Of a stretch of DNA of 23,557 nt, positions 7,309-16,385 are shown piece by piece. Position 1 is the stretch's first letter. The number at the start of each line of letters is the position of its first letter. The translations under genes were made by a program, and so were the position numbers. The DNA lies in NCBI GenBank assembly GCA_003223995.1, contig QHYA01000097.1, positions 1-23,557 of the forward strand, in the 5' to 3' direction. Under the pieces are notes generated by a model. That model searched no databases. It saw only the letters and a list, made by a program, of their open reading frames with translations, and was not told the DNA's origin. Source of the stretch: Acidobacteriota bacterium (GTDB taxonomy: Bacteria; Acidobacteriota; Polarisedimenticolia; QHYA01).

Positions 7309-7734
7309 CCCCCCCAGCATCTATGCCCGGCAGGGCTGCAGCAGCCAGATATGGCTGCGCCCCCGGCAGCGCGGAGTCCGCGTTTCGATTCGAGCACGAT
7401 TCGAGCATGGACAATGGGAACCGGATGAGTCGCGGCCCCACAGCGATCGCCGTCGACCTGCTCACGCGCCGACCTGACCGTGTAAGACTTTCCTGGCGAG
7501 GGTAAGAAACCGCAAGAGGCCGCAAGAGATGCGTCCGCCGAAAACGCGGATTCTTCGGCGAATTCAGGGAAAACAGAGGAAATGATCCTTGGCATTCTCT
7601 TTGTATAAGCTCCAAGCAGCTTTCACTACGGGCTTTGAACGCGGCCGCGATTGGTGGGCTCCAACTGTCCTGGGGTCCCACCAACGCGGTCCGCCAACGC
7701 AGGCCCCAATGGGAGAGTGGAAAGGAGAAGATTG
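7309..7734. other. 426-bp intergenic region with several inverted and direct repeats
   Basis: I see no convincing gene here. A hairpin at 7333-7362 pairs GCAGCC (7341-7346) with GGCTGC (7353-7358) around a 6-nt loop, and GGGC with GCCC outside a 4-nt bulge. It follows the GT2 stop but lacks a T-tract, so it is at best a weak or factor-assisted terminator. Short direct repeats occur: CGATTCGAGCA twice near 7386-7407 and CCGCAAGAG twice near 7510-7528. A second inverted repeat pairs CGCCGAA (7536-7542) with TTCGGCG (7554-7560). The SYLF-gene promoter must lie in the right part, where a TATAAG-like box is visible near 7600, but no good -35 sits at normal distance. Confidence 0.5.
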
Positions 7735-8415
7735 ATGCGTACCTTTGTGGCATTCCTGCTGAGTGCCTTCGCCATGGCGCCGGTGCTCGCCGAGGGCCGG
7801 GAAGCCGATGTCAAGAAGCTCGCCGAGGCGGAGAAGATCATGACGGAAACGATGTCCGCTCCCGACAAAGGGATCCCCAGAGAGCTCTTGCAGCGGGCCG
7901 AGTGCGTCGGAGTCTTCCCGGGAGTCAAGAAAGCCGCTTTCGTCGTCGGAGGCGAGTTCGGCCGCGGCGTATTCACCTGCCGCCAGAAGGATGGCTCCAT
8001 GGGTCCGCCCGCCTTTTTCACGATCGGCGGGGGTAGCTTTGGCTGGCAGTTTGGCGGGCAGGAAGCGGACCTCATTCTTCTCATCATGAACCCGAACGGA
8101 GTGAGTCACCTCCTGAGGGACCGCTTCACTCTCGGCGGTGAGGCGTCGGCTACGGCGGGGCCCGTGGGGCGCACAGCCAGTGCAGCCACCGACGTTCAAC
8201 TGCACGCCGAGATGCTTTCCTGGTCCCGCTCGCGAGGAATCTTCCTTGGAGCCTCCCTGAACGGAACGGTGATCAGACCGCACGCCAAGGCGAATCAGGA
8301 ATTCTACGGCAAGCCGGTCTCGGGCAAGGACATCCTCGTGGACGCGGCCGTCCCGATCAGCGCGGAGGCCCGTCCCTTCGTGAATACGCTCAGTCAGTAC
8401 TCGCGACGATCGTAG
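7735..8415 (+). CDS. Secreted SYLF/Ysc84-domain lipid-binding protein (DUF500)
   Basis: The ATG at 7735 is preceded by AAGGAG about 8 nt upstream and opens a clear signal peptide (MRTFVAFLLSAFAMAPVLA, then EG). An earlier in-frame start would add a non-signal N-terminus, so I reject it. The mature part is one SYLF (DUF500) domain, with RAECVGVFPGVKKAAFVVGG, GRGVFTCR, GPPAFFTIGGGSFGWQFGGQ and SRSRGIFLGASLNGTVIRP in the usual order. Bacterial members are small secreted or periplasmic proteins; eukaryotic SYLF proteins bind phosphoinositide membranes. The bacterial role is not settled. The length of 226 residues is normal for the family. It stands alone between a long leader region and a convergent GT39 gene. 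Confidence 0.9.
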   Translation: MRTFVAFLLSAFAMAPVLAEGREADVKKLAEAEKIMTETMSAPDKGIPRELLQRAECVGVFPGVKKAAFVVGGEFGRGVFTCRQKDGSMGPPAFFTIGGGSFGWQFGGQEADLILLIMNPNGVSHLLRDRFTLGGEASATAGPVGRTASAATDVQLHAEMLSWSRSRGIFLGASLNGTVIRPHAKANQEFYGKPVSGKDILVDAAVPISAEARPFVNTLSQYSRRS

Positions 8416-8440
8416 CATCCAGACCAAGAATAGCATCCGG

Positions 8441-8490
8441 AAAAAGCCGGGGCCGCCGAGACGCTCACTCGGGGTGCAAGGCGGCCCCGC
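8441..8490 (-). terminator. Intrinsic terminator after the minus-strand GT39 gene
   Basis: A 10-bp perfect stem pairs CGGGGCCGCC (8448-8457) with GGCGGCCCCG (8480-8489). On the minus strand it is followed within a few bases by T5 (A5 at 8441-8445 on the plus strand). The loop holds a further short pairing (CCGAG with CTCGG). It lies 50 bp beyond the GT39 stop and 26 bp after the SYLF stop, so it may serve both convergent genes, but the T-tract favours the minus direction. Confidence 0.7.
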
Positions 8491-8539
8491 ACGATACTTC
8501 TCGCCTCACTTCTCGTCTCGGGTTCGAGACCGGACGAGC

Positions 8540-10201
8540 TCAATGAGAAACGCTTGCTGCAGCGCCTCCGGAAGCGTTCGGCAAGGCGCGGTTCGAGACG
8601 AGAAGGACCTCTCCTCCCGCCAGAGGCGCCGAAGTAATGACATGGATGCGCGAACTGACCTCCGGAGGGAGCTTCCCGATTTGCTCTGCGCGGGCGACGG
8701 CAAAGACCTGCTTCTCCCCGGAAAGGGCGGCCGCAAGCTCTGACCGGTTGAAGATCTCCCGCACGTAAACCCCGTCCGAGTAGAACGAAAGCTGGCGGGT
8801 GATGTTGTCGAGGCCGTAGGCGAGAACGCGGTTCCCCTCTGCGCGGTACGAGTTGGTGACTTCTTTCATTCTCACCGCGAGGCTCCCCACCGATTTCAAC
8901 GGGTTCAGGGCGGGATAGAGAACGGACACCGTGATCAGGTAGAAGGCGGAAACCACCCCGGCCGTGGCGGCTGCGGCTCGAAGGGGCCGCCCCGCAGACG
9001 CGGCGAGGATGAGCATTCCGCCGAGCGCGAGGACGCCGCTGACGATGAGGGACGGGACAAGAAGAGCCGGCTCGTACCGGCGGACCAGGAATGGCAGCGC
9101 GAGACCTGTGAGGACGAACAGCCCACCGGTCAGTCTCACCGGTATCAGGACCCACCGTGGGCGCGGGGCGGGGGCTCCGTCCGGGGCCGAGGCGGCTGCC
9201 TTCGAGGCCGCCCGATCCACCACCCGAGCGACCATGAGAGCGAAAGCAGGATAGGCGGGAAGGACGTAAAGATCCCGCTTCTCCGTCCAGACGGAGAAGA
9301 AGGCGACCACAAAGGCCGCCCAGATCAGCAGGAGCCGCTCGCTGGGCTGCCGCCTGTTCCGCAACGCGGACCAGACCGCTCCAGGCACCAGCAGGCTCCA
9401 GGGAAGAAGGCCGACCGGGAGGACCTCGGCATAGTACCAGGGAGGCTGCTTGTGATGCAGCCCGTAAACTGCCCGCTCGAGGACATGGCGCTTGACTGCC
9501 GCCCAGACGGAATAATCGCTTCCGCCCGCGAGCATCGCGACGGCCATCCACGCGACGACTACCCCGGCGAAGAGGGCGGGCCCAGAGAACGGAGCGAAGC
9601 CCTTCCATGCGCGGAGATTCCCGTCGAATGCCAGCGCCAGCAAAGCGACGCCGACGAGAAGGCACAATCCAACCGGCCCCTTGGCGAGGACCGACAAGCC
9701 GGCGCACAACCAGAAGGCAAGCCCCATCGCGCGTCCGGGCGCATCACCGGAGCGGTGGGTCTCGAAGGCAGTCAGGGCCGCCAGCACCAGGAAGCACAGA
9801 AGAGCGTCGATCTGGGCCGTCCGCCCCTTGTCCCAGGGGAGGTAGGTTGTGGCCAGGATGAGCCCCGCCAGCGCTCCCGCGCTTTCACCCCACCATCTCC
9901 GCCCGAGCCGCACCGTCAACGCGACACTGCCCAGGTAGGCCAGGATCGAGGGCAGGCGCGCGGTGAACGAACTGACCCGATGATAGGGAAGCGAGAAGAG
10001 CGCGATCAGCCAGAAGAAGAGCGGGGGTTTGTCCGTCGTGACGACGCCGTTCACGTGGGGGACGGCCCAGTGGCCGTCCGCGACCATTTCCCTTGCCCCC
10101 TCGCCAAAGTAAGGCTCGTCTGGGGCCCACAGGTCGTATCCCCAGACGTTCCATGCCGCGAGGACCGCGGCGAGGAGCAGTACGGCTCGGGAAGCCGTCA
10201 T
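8540..10201 (-). CDS. Membrane glycosyltransferase family 39 (ArnT/PMT-like)
   Basis: This 553-residue integral membrane protein has many hydrophobic segments and the GT-C hallmarks of the ArnT-like GT39 group: the first external loop carries LWAPDEPYFGEGAREM with the acidic pair D28-E29, followed by NGVVTTDKPPLFFWL and then FTARLPSILAYLGSVAL. Such enzymes take a sugar from a polyprenyl-phosphate carrier on the outer face of the inner membrane and add it to a lipid or protein; the acceptor here is unknown. The C-terminal 100 or so residues are soluble (VLAYGLDNITRQLSFYSDGV). The frame is open 61 codons further upstream, but that part is hydrophilic and unlike the family. ATG 10201 directly precedes the first membrane helix and fits better. 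Its Shine-Dalgarno is weak. The gene diverges from the phosphate operon and ends at the terminator at 8441-8490. Confidence 0.88.
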   Translation of the reverse strand: MTASRAVLLLAAVLAAWNVWGYDLWAPDEPYFGEGAREMVADGHWAVPHVNGVVTTDKPPLFFWLIALFSLPYHRVSSFTARLPSILAYLGSVALTVRLGRRWWGESAGALAGLILATTYLPWDKGRTAQIDALLCFLVLAALTAFETHRSGDAPGRAMGLAFWLCAGLSVLAKGPVGLCLLVGVALLALAFDGNLRAWKGFAPFSGPALFAGVVVAWMAVAMLAGGSDYSVWAAVKRHVLERAVYGLHHKQPPWYYAEVLPVGLLPWSLLVPGAVWSALRNRRQPSERLLLIWAAFVVAFFSVWTEKRDLYVLPAYPAFALMVARVVDRAASKAAASAPDGAPAPRPRWVLIPVRLTGGLFVLTGLALPFLVRRYEPALLVPSLIVSGVLALGGMLILAASAGRPLRAAAATAGVVSAFYLITVSVLYPALNPLKSVGSLAVRMKEVTNSYRAEGNRVLAYGLDNITRQLSFYSDGVYVREIFNRSELAAALSGEKQVFAVARAEQIGKLPPEVSSRIHVITSAPLAGGEVLLVSNRALPNASGGAAASVSH

Positions 10202-10315
10202 CGGGCCCCAGGATAGGTCAGAGTCGCGAGCGGCCGCCAGCGGATCAGGGGAGGAGGAAACGATCGAGCATTGGTGTTCGGGGACCAAGGTATGGTAGAA
10301 ATCACCGCTGCTCAC

Positions 10316-10401
10316 GGGGGAAGCGCCGCTCCGCCACCAGGCTGCGCAGCAGGAAGCGGTTCCCCCCTCTTCTTTAGCCGCCAATTGCGAAGAGGGGAAC
10401 C
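10316..10401 (+). promoter_or_regulatory. Leader of DUF47-pit: SD-sequestering hairpin with a competing upstream arm
   Basis: GGTTCCCCCCTCTTC (10358-10372) can pair with GAAGAGGGGAACC (10389-10401), giving 13 bp with a 2-nt bulge and a 16-nt loop. The 3' arm contains the Shine-Dalgarno (GAGGGG) of the DUF47 gene and ends on the base before its ATG. An upstream segment, GGGGGAAGCGC (10316-10326), can instead pair with GCGGTTCCCCC (10356-10366): 7 bp, one mismatch, then 3 bp. That would use up the strand needed for sequestration. Two mutually exclusive folds of this kind are typical of riboswitches and attenuators. The folding is seen by eye and function is inferred; no known riboswitch class is recognised. 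Confidence 0.55.
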
Positions 10402-11028
10402 ATGTTCGGAAGGCTTCTACCGCGCGAAACCAGTTTCTTCGACTTCTTCGAGCAGCACGCCGCGCTCACGGTCGAAGGAAGCCGTGAGTTCCTTTCGCTC
10501 GTCTCGACCGGGGCCAACGTCGGCGCAAAGGCCAAGCGAATCAAGGAGATCGAGCACGAGACCGACGTCATCACTCACAACTGCGTCGAGGCGCTCCACA
10601 AGACCTTCATCACACCTATCGAGCGCGACGACATCCACCGGCTGATCACGCGGATGGACGACATCATGGACTTCGTCGAGGCCGCGGCCGAGAGGATCTC
10701 GCTCTACGAGATCAGGGTGATGACGCCGGAAGTGAAGGATCTCGCCGACGTGCTGGTCCGGGCGGCCGAGGAGGTCGAGAAGGCCCTCCGCGGCTTGCGC
10801 GACATGAGAAACGCCAAGGACGTCGTCAAGAGGTGCATCGACATCAACCGTTTGGAGAACGAGGCGGACGCGATCCTCCGCATCGCCGTCGCTCGCCTGT
10901 TCAGGGAGGAGAGGGACCCGATCACGGTGATCAAGTGGAAGGAGATCTACGAGAACCTCGAGAGCGCGGCCGACCGCTGCGAGGACGTCGCCAACATCAT
11001 CGAGGGCGTCGTCCTCGAGCACGTCTGA
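10402..11028 (+). CDS. DUF47/PhoU-like accessory protein of the PiT phosphate transporter
   Basis: The 208-residue all-helical protein matches the DUF47 (PhoU-like, TIGR00153) family: an N-terminal FFDFFEQHA segment, KRIKEIEHETDVITH (46-60), ITPIERDDIHRLITRMDDIMDF and C-terminal WKEIYENLESAADRCEDVANIIEG. The paired E/D-rich helices are the metal-binding signatures shared with PhoU. Family members are usually encoded just before pit genes and are thought to modulate the transporter. That is the arrangement here: the pit start lies 3 bp after this stop, so translation is probably coupled. ATG 10402 has a strong GAGGGG Shine-Dalgarno 5 nt upstream, but that sequence sits in a predicted stem (10358-10401). 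Confidence 0.93.
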   Translation: MFGRLLPRETSFFDFFEQHAALTVEGSREFLSLVSTGANVGAKAKRIKEIEHETDVITHNCVEALHKTFITPIERDDIHRLITRMDDIMDFVEAAAERISLYEIRVMTPEVKDLADVLVRAAEEVEKALRGLRDMRNAKDVVKRCIDINRLENEADAILRIAVARLFREERDPITVIKWKEIYENLESAADRCEDVANIIEGVVLEHV

Positions 11029-11031
11029 TCG

Positions 11032-12063
11032 ATGGACATCCGCGGGCTTGTTGTCGTGGCGACGGTCATCGTCGCTCTGGGTTTCGACGTCATCAACGGT
11101 TTTCACGACGCGGCCAACTCCATCGCCACGGTCGTCTCGACGCGCGTGCTCAAGCCCAGTTATGCGGTTTTCTGGGCGGCCTTCTTCAACTTCATCGCCA
11201 TGTTTTTCTTCGAGCCGAAAGTCGCCGGAACGATCTCGAAGATCGTCCGGGTCACGGCGGATGACCCGGCCTTCATCTACGTGGTCCTGTCGGGGCTGGT
11301 GGGCGCCATCGCCTGGGACCTTCTGACCTGGTGGTGGGGACTGCCGACCAGCTCCTCTCATGCGTTGATTGGCGGGCTCGCCGGCGCTGGCGTCGCCCAT
11401 GCGGGCTGGGAGTCGCTCCGCTGGCCGACGCTTCTCACGACGATCAAGTTCATCCCCCTGGCGCCGCTGATCGGCTGCGGCATCGGCTTCTGCCTGATGT
11501 TGCTCGTGTACTGGGCGCTGAGAAGGTGGAGACCGGCAAGCGTCCATCTCGTGTTCCGACGGGCGCAGCTCGTCTCCGCCTCCCTGTACTCGCTCGGCCA
11601 CGGCGGCAACGACGCGCAGAAGACGATGGGGATCATCGTCACTCTTCTCGTCGCCGCGGGGATGATGAGCCCGGACGTCAAGCTGACCCTCATGCGACCA
11701 GGGACTCTGTGGATCATCCTCGCTTGCCACGCGGCCATGGGAGTGGGAACCGCCCTGGGTGGCTGGCGGATCGTCAAGACGATGGGAATGAAGATCACGA
11801 AGCTCAAGCCCGTTGGAGGCTTCTGCGCCGAGACGGCAGGCGCCTTCACCCTCTTTCTCGCCACGCACTGGGGGATCCCGGTCTCGACGACCCACACGAT
11901 CACCGGCTCCATCATCGGCGTCGGGGCGACGACGAAGCTGTCGGGGATCAAGTGGGGGGTCGCCGCCCGGATCGTCTGGGCCTGGATCTTTACCATCCCC
12001 GCTTCCGCGATCATCGCGGCGGCGGGCTTTTACGTGATCGAGCGTCTGCACGGCGGCTTCTGA
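11032..12063 (+). CDS. pit: Inorganic phosphate transporter, PiT family
   Basis: This 343-residue membrane carrier couples phosphate (often as a metal-phosphate complex) uptake to an ion gradient. The duplicated PiT signature is visible: GFHDAANSIATVVSTR (23-38) in the first half and HGGNDAQKTMGI (190-201) in the second. The paired re-entrant motifs are PTSSSHALIGG (105-115) and PVSTTHTITGSIIG in the C-terminal half. The length fits the shorter bacterial form, without a large central loop. It is the second gene of the DUF47-pit operon and would share control by the structured leader before the DUF47 gene. The ATG at 11032 lies within coupling distance of the DUF47 stop. Confidence 0.95.
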   Translation: MDIRGLVVVATVIVALGFDVINGFHDAANSIATVVSTRVLKPSYAVFWAAFFNFIAMFFFEPKVAGTISKIVRVTADDPAFIYVVLSGLVGAIAWDLLTWWWGLPTSSSHALIGGLAGAGVAHAGWESLRWPTLLTTIKFIPLAPLIGCGIGFCLMLLVYWALRRWRPASVHLVFRRAQLVSASLYSLGHGGNDAQKTMGIIVTLLVAAGMMSPDVKLTLMRPGTLWIILACHAAMGVGTALGGWRIVKTMGMKITKLKPVGGFCAETAGAFTLFLATHWGIPVSTTHTITGSIIGVGATTKLSGIKWGVAARIVWAWIFTIPASAIIAAAGFYVIERLHGGF

Positions 12064-12148
12064 ACGGCCCCAGCTCGCGTCCGCGCCTCAGACTGAACCA
12101 TTACCGCGCCCTCCTGTCGCTTCCCTGCGGATGACATAGAATGAATTT

Positions 12149-14182
<2,034 letters not shown>

Positions 14183-14814
14183 AGCGCGGGGCTCCCGGCC
14201 GGGTCGGTGTCCTTTACGGCGGCGGGGAGAAGGGGAGAGGGAAAGGCTCGTACCATCGATGGATGCGGGGCGCAGCCTATAGCCGCCCCAGTGCCTTGGC
14301 CGGGGGATGCTGCGACCACTGAAGCGTCCCTTCAGCTCCTTCATCCGCCTTTCCAGCAGGCCCCGTGCGGGGATCACGCTGCTCTGAGGAGAAGCCCAGG
14401 CTCCCAGCCGCGCGCCGCGCGGCCGGGTTCGGAAATAGGCGTCCGATTCGCCAGGCCCCAGAGCCTCGACGTTCCCCTCGATGCGTACCTGGCGGTGGAG
14501 CTCTTCCCAGTAGAGCACGGCCGCCGCCAGCGGATTGGAGGCGAGCTCGCGTCCCTTGCGACTGCGATAATTCGTGAAGAAAACAAAACCCCTCTCGTCG
14601 ACCCCTTTGAGCAGGACGACGCGAGCGGACGGCTTTCCGTCCGGGGTCGCCGTGGCCAGGGTCATGGCGTTTGGCAAGGGAAGCTCGGCGGAGGCCGCCT
14701 CGTCGAACCATCTGCGGAATTGGACGATCGGGTCGGGGTTCATTCCGCCTCTGTCGAGCCTGCGTCGCCCCTGCGCGGCGGACTGCTTCTGCGGCCCTCC
14801 GCCGCGCAACGGAA

Positions 14815-15099
14815 TCAGGCCCGGTTCGAAATGAGGTCCTGGTCTTCAGGGTGGCGGCGGATGTAGGTCGCGACGTAGGGACAACTGGGGATGACTTTCA
14901 GGCTGTTGGCTCGCGCGTAGGAGAGCCCCGCGCGCACGACCATATGGGCCAGGCCGCGGCCGCGGAATGCCGGGGGGACGAAGGTGTGGACGAAGTCGAG
15001 GACCTTCCCCGAGCGGTGGTACTCGAGGATGGCTTCCTCGCTGCCTCCGAGCCGCACCACGAATCGTTCCGCTCCAGCGTCGTGTTCGACCTGCTCCAT
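14815..15099 (-). CDS. Small GNAT-family N-acetyltransferase, YjdJ/NATD1-like
   Basis: The 94-residue protein is a minimal GNAT domain of the COG2388 (YjdJ/NATD1) type. It contains AILEYHRSGKVLDFVHTFVP, the acetyl-CoA-binding FRGRGLAHMVVRAGLSYAR (loop R-G-x-G-x-A), and the C-terminal PSCPYVATYIRRHPED typical of this subgroup, whose conserved Cys/Tyr lie in that segment. The substrate is unknown. An in-frame TTG at 15135 would add 12 residues that do not resemble the family, so ATG 15099 is preferred and gives the usual length; its Shine-Dalgarno is poor. It lies 71 bp upstream of the pdxH remnant on the same strand. Confidence 0.85.
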   Translation of the reverse strand: MEQVEHDAGAERFVVRLGGSEEAILEYHRSGKVLDFVHTFVPPAFRGRGLAHMVVRAGLSYARANSLKVIPSCPYVATYIRRHPEDQDLISNRA

Positions 15100-15149
15100 G
15101 TGCTGAAGCGTAGCCGGTCGCCTGCGCCAAGGCAAGACGCAGGGTCGGT

Positions 15150-15545
15150 TCAGAGCGAACCAGAGGTGGGACCGTGCCGGTGAGAGCCGGCGGGGCTTTG
15201 CTCGGGCGGCTCATCGGACGGGGCTGGCCGCTCCGCGACCTTTCGATCCACCTGTTCCAGCACCGCGATCGCTGTAGAACCGCGTCTGAGTCGCTGCGCC
15301 ATGAAAGTGATCAACAGGGGTGTTGCCGCCCCGATATTGAAAGCGAGGATCCGCTGATGAATGTCGTAGCCGATCGCGAGCATGCCAGCCAGCAGCGCCA
15401 GCATGAACCGTGTGATCCAGAATCCGATCCTCCTGTAGCGCGCCGGGAATCGGACGGGGCGCGAGTAGTAAAAACCGAGAAGGGTCACGATCTCTACCGC
15501 AACGCTGCCCAGGAAACCCCAAAGGAATGTCTCCGAAGGGTTCAT
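15150..15545 (-). CDS. Hypothetical small membrane protein
   Basis: I do not recognise the family of this 131-residue protein. Three hydrophobic segments are visible, at about residues 7-26, 45-62 and 67-85, separated by an Arg-rich stretch (SRPVRFPARYRRIG). A charged, Pro-rich tail (about 88-131) follows and is probably cytoplasmic. ATG 15545 opens directly into the first helix; an AAGGA sits about 14 nt upstream, a longer spacing than ideal. It follows two smaller minus-strand frames (15594-15773 and 15734-16009) with a 48-bp gap, so the three may form one transcript. Confidence 0.6.
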   Translation of the reverse strand: MNPSETFLWGFLGSVAVEIVTLLGFYYSRPVRFPARYRRIGFWITRFMLALLAGMLAIGYDIHQRILAFNIGAATPLLITFMAQRLRRGSTAIAVLEQVDRKVAERPAPSDEPPEQSPAGSHRHGPTSGSL

Positions 15546-15593
15546 CTGCGAATCACATTTCCTTCGACCCTCGCCGTGGTCCGGTGAAGGTGG

Positions 15594-15773
15594 CTACCCG
15601 GGCGGGATATCCTTGATCTTGTCATCGGAGACCGTGCCCTCCTCGTATCGGGCGACCTCTCTCAGGTCCTCGAGGAACCTCTCGCTTTTCGCGGCAGAAA
15701 ACCCACGCTCCTGCATCTGCTCCTTGATCCAGTTCAGATGCTTCCGAGCTTCCCAGTTCCTACGCCTTTCCAA
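15594..15773 (-). CDS. Small hypothetical protein (59 residues), overlapping its upstream neighbour
   Basis: This frame runs from TTG 15773 to TAG 15594-15596. It has a protein-like, highly charged helical composition (WEARKHLNWIKEQMQERGF, SERFLEDLREVARYEEGT) and ends in KIKDIPPG. An in-frame TGA just upstream leaves TTG 15773 as the only likely start. It overlaps the end of the 15734-16009 gene by 40 bp in another frame, so it could be expressed by translational coupling or by frameshifting from that gene. No family is recognised. Confidence 0.4.
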   Translation of the reverse strand: MERRRNWEARKHLNWIKEQMQERGFSAAKSERFLEDLREVARYEEGTVSDDKIKDIPPG

Positions 15774-16009
15774 GGGGACCTGGAGGTTTCAGCGACATCG
15801 AGAATCGGGAACCCTCCTGTGGGAGCGAGCCTGCGATCGTCGCCACCACGAGGCGCGCCCGTAGAGAGCATGCGAGATCTGAGGTCCGATCCGGGCCGGG
15901 TATTTCCCTGGACGGCCCGGATGATAATTACCATCAGGAATCCCCCCATCACGAAGAAATAGAAGGGCACTGAAAGCCGCCCAGCTGTTTCAAGCCATGA
16001 GGGATACAT
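15734..16009 (-). CDS. Hypothetical single-pass membrane protein
   Basis: ATG 16009 has a perfect AGGAGG (16017-16022) with 7-nt spacing, the best ribosome-binding site in this region, which overrides the longer open frame beginning at 16108. The 91 residues start MYPSWLETAGRLS, continue with one strong membrane helix (about 13-31, VPFYFFVMGGFLMVIIIRA) and then a polar, Gly/Arg/Pro-rich tail that looks disordered. No family is recognised. An intrinsic-terminator-like hairpin (16024-16053) ends one base before its Shine-Dalgarno, so its expression may be attenuated. The downstream 59-residue frame overlaps its 3' end. Confidence 0.55.
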   Translation of the reverse strand: MYPSWLETAGRLSVPFYFFVMGGFLMVIIIRAVQGNTRPGSDLRSRMLSTGAPRGGDDRRLAPTGGFPILDVAETSRSPWKGVGTGKLGSI

Positions 16010-16023
16010 TTCCGTTCCTCCTG

Positions 16024-16053
16024 AAAAAAAGAGGCCCAGACGGGCTGACCTCT
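16024..16053 (-). terminator. Terminator-like hairpin plus T-tract directly before a Shine-Dalgarno
   Basis: On the minus strand AGAG-GTCA-GCCC (16053-16042) pairs with GGGCCTCT (16037-16030): 8 bp with a 4-nt bulge and a 4-nt loop, followed by a run of seven T (A7 at 16024-16030 on the plus strand; the first T is used in the stem). AGGAGG for the 16009 gene begins at 16022. It may stop read-through from the insertion sequence upstream or act as an attenuator. Confidence 0.55.
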
Positions 16054-16329
16054 TCCGTATGCATCCGGAGAAGACAACCCCACGACGCGAATATGAGGCA
16101 AGAACCACTCCCTTGCCAGCGAGGCCAGGTTCGCCTTGACTCCAAGACCGGCGGTAATATCCTACCGGGTCTCGTCGTCTCGATCCAGACGTTCGGCCCC
16201 TACGCAGCCATTTCGGAAATGAGGGAGCCGAGGGCAGGTTTCCTCCGCGCAGTGACTGGGGATTTCCTCTTCGCGGCTCGGCGGCGCGAGCCAGTCCATC
16301 TTCAGGTCAGGTTTTTTTCGCTGGTGAGT
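16054..16329. other. Non-coding gap between small-gene cluster and insertion sequence
   Basis: I find no supported gene here. Short frames exist on both strands, but none has a good ribosome-binding site or recognisable protein sequence. A TTGACT lies on the plus strand near 16136, but no matching -10 is at normal spacing. The region ends at the putative left inverted repeat of the insertion sequence. Confidence 0.4.
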
Positions 16330-16385
16330 TTCTAGGGAGGCGGCGTAGGCGCGGACGATGGATGGCTGATTCGAGGGACCTCTTC

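Noticed and set aside
14183..14266. A CCCGGCCGGG palindrome and purine-rich tract after cstA as a terminator
   Set aside because: No T-tract follows on either strand and the palindrome has no room for a loop, so a terminator is not supported.
15997..16335. A 112-codon plus-strand frame left of the insertion sequence
   Set aside because: It has no ribosome-binding site or protein-like pattern and is crossed by the minus-strand hairpin and Shine-Dalgarno of the 15734-16009 gene.
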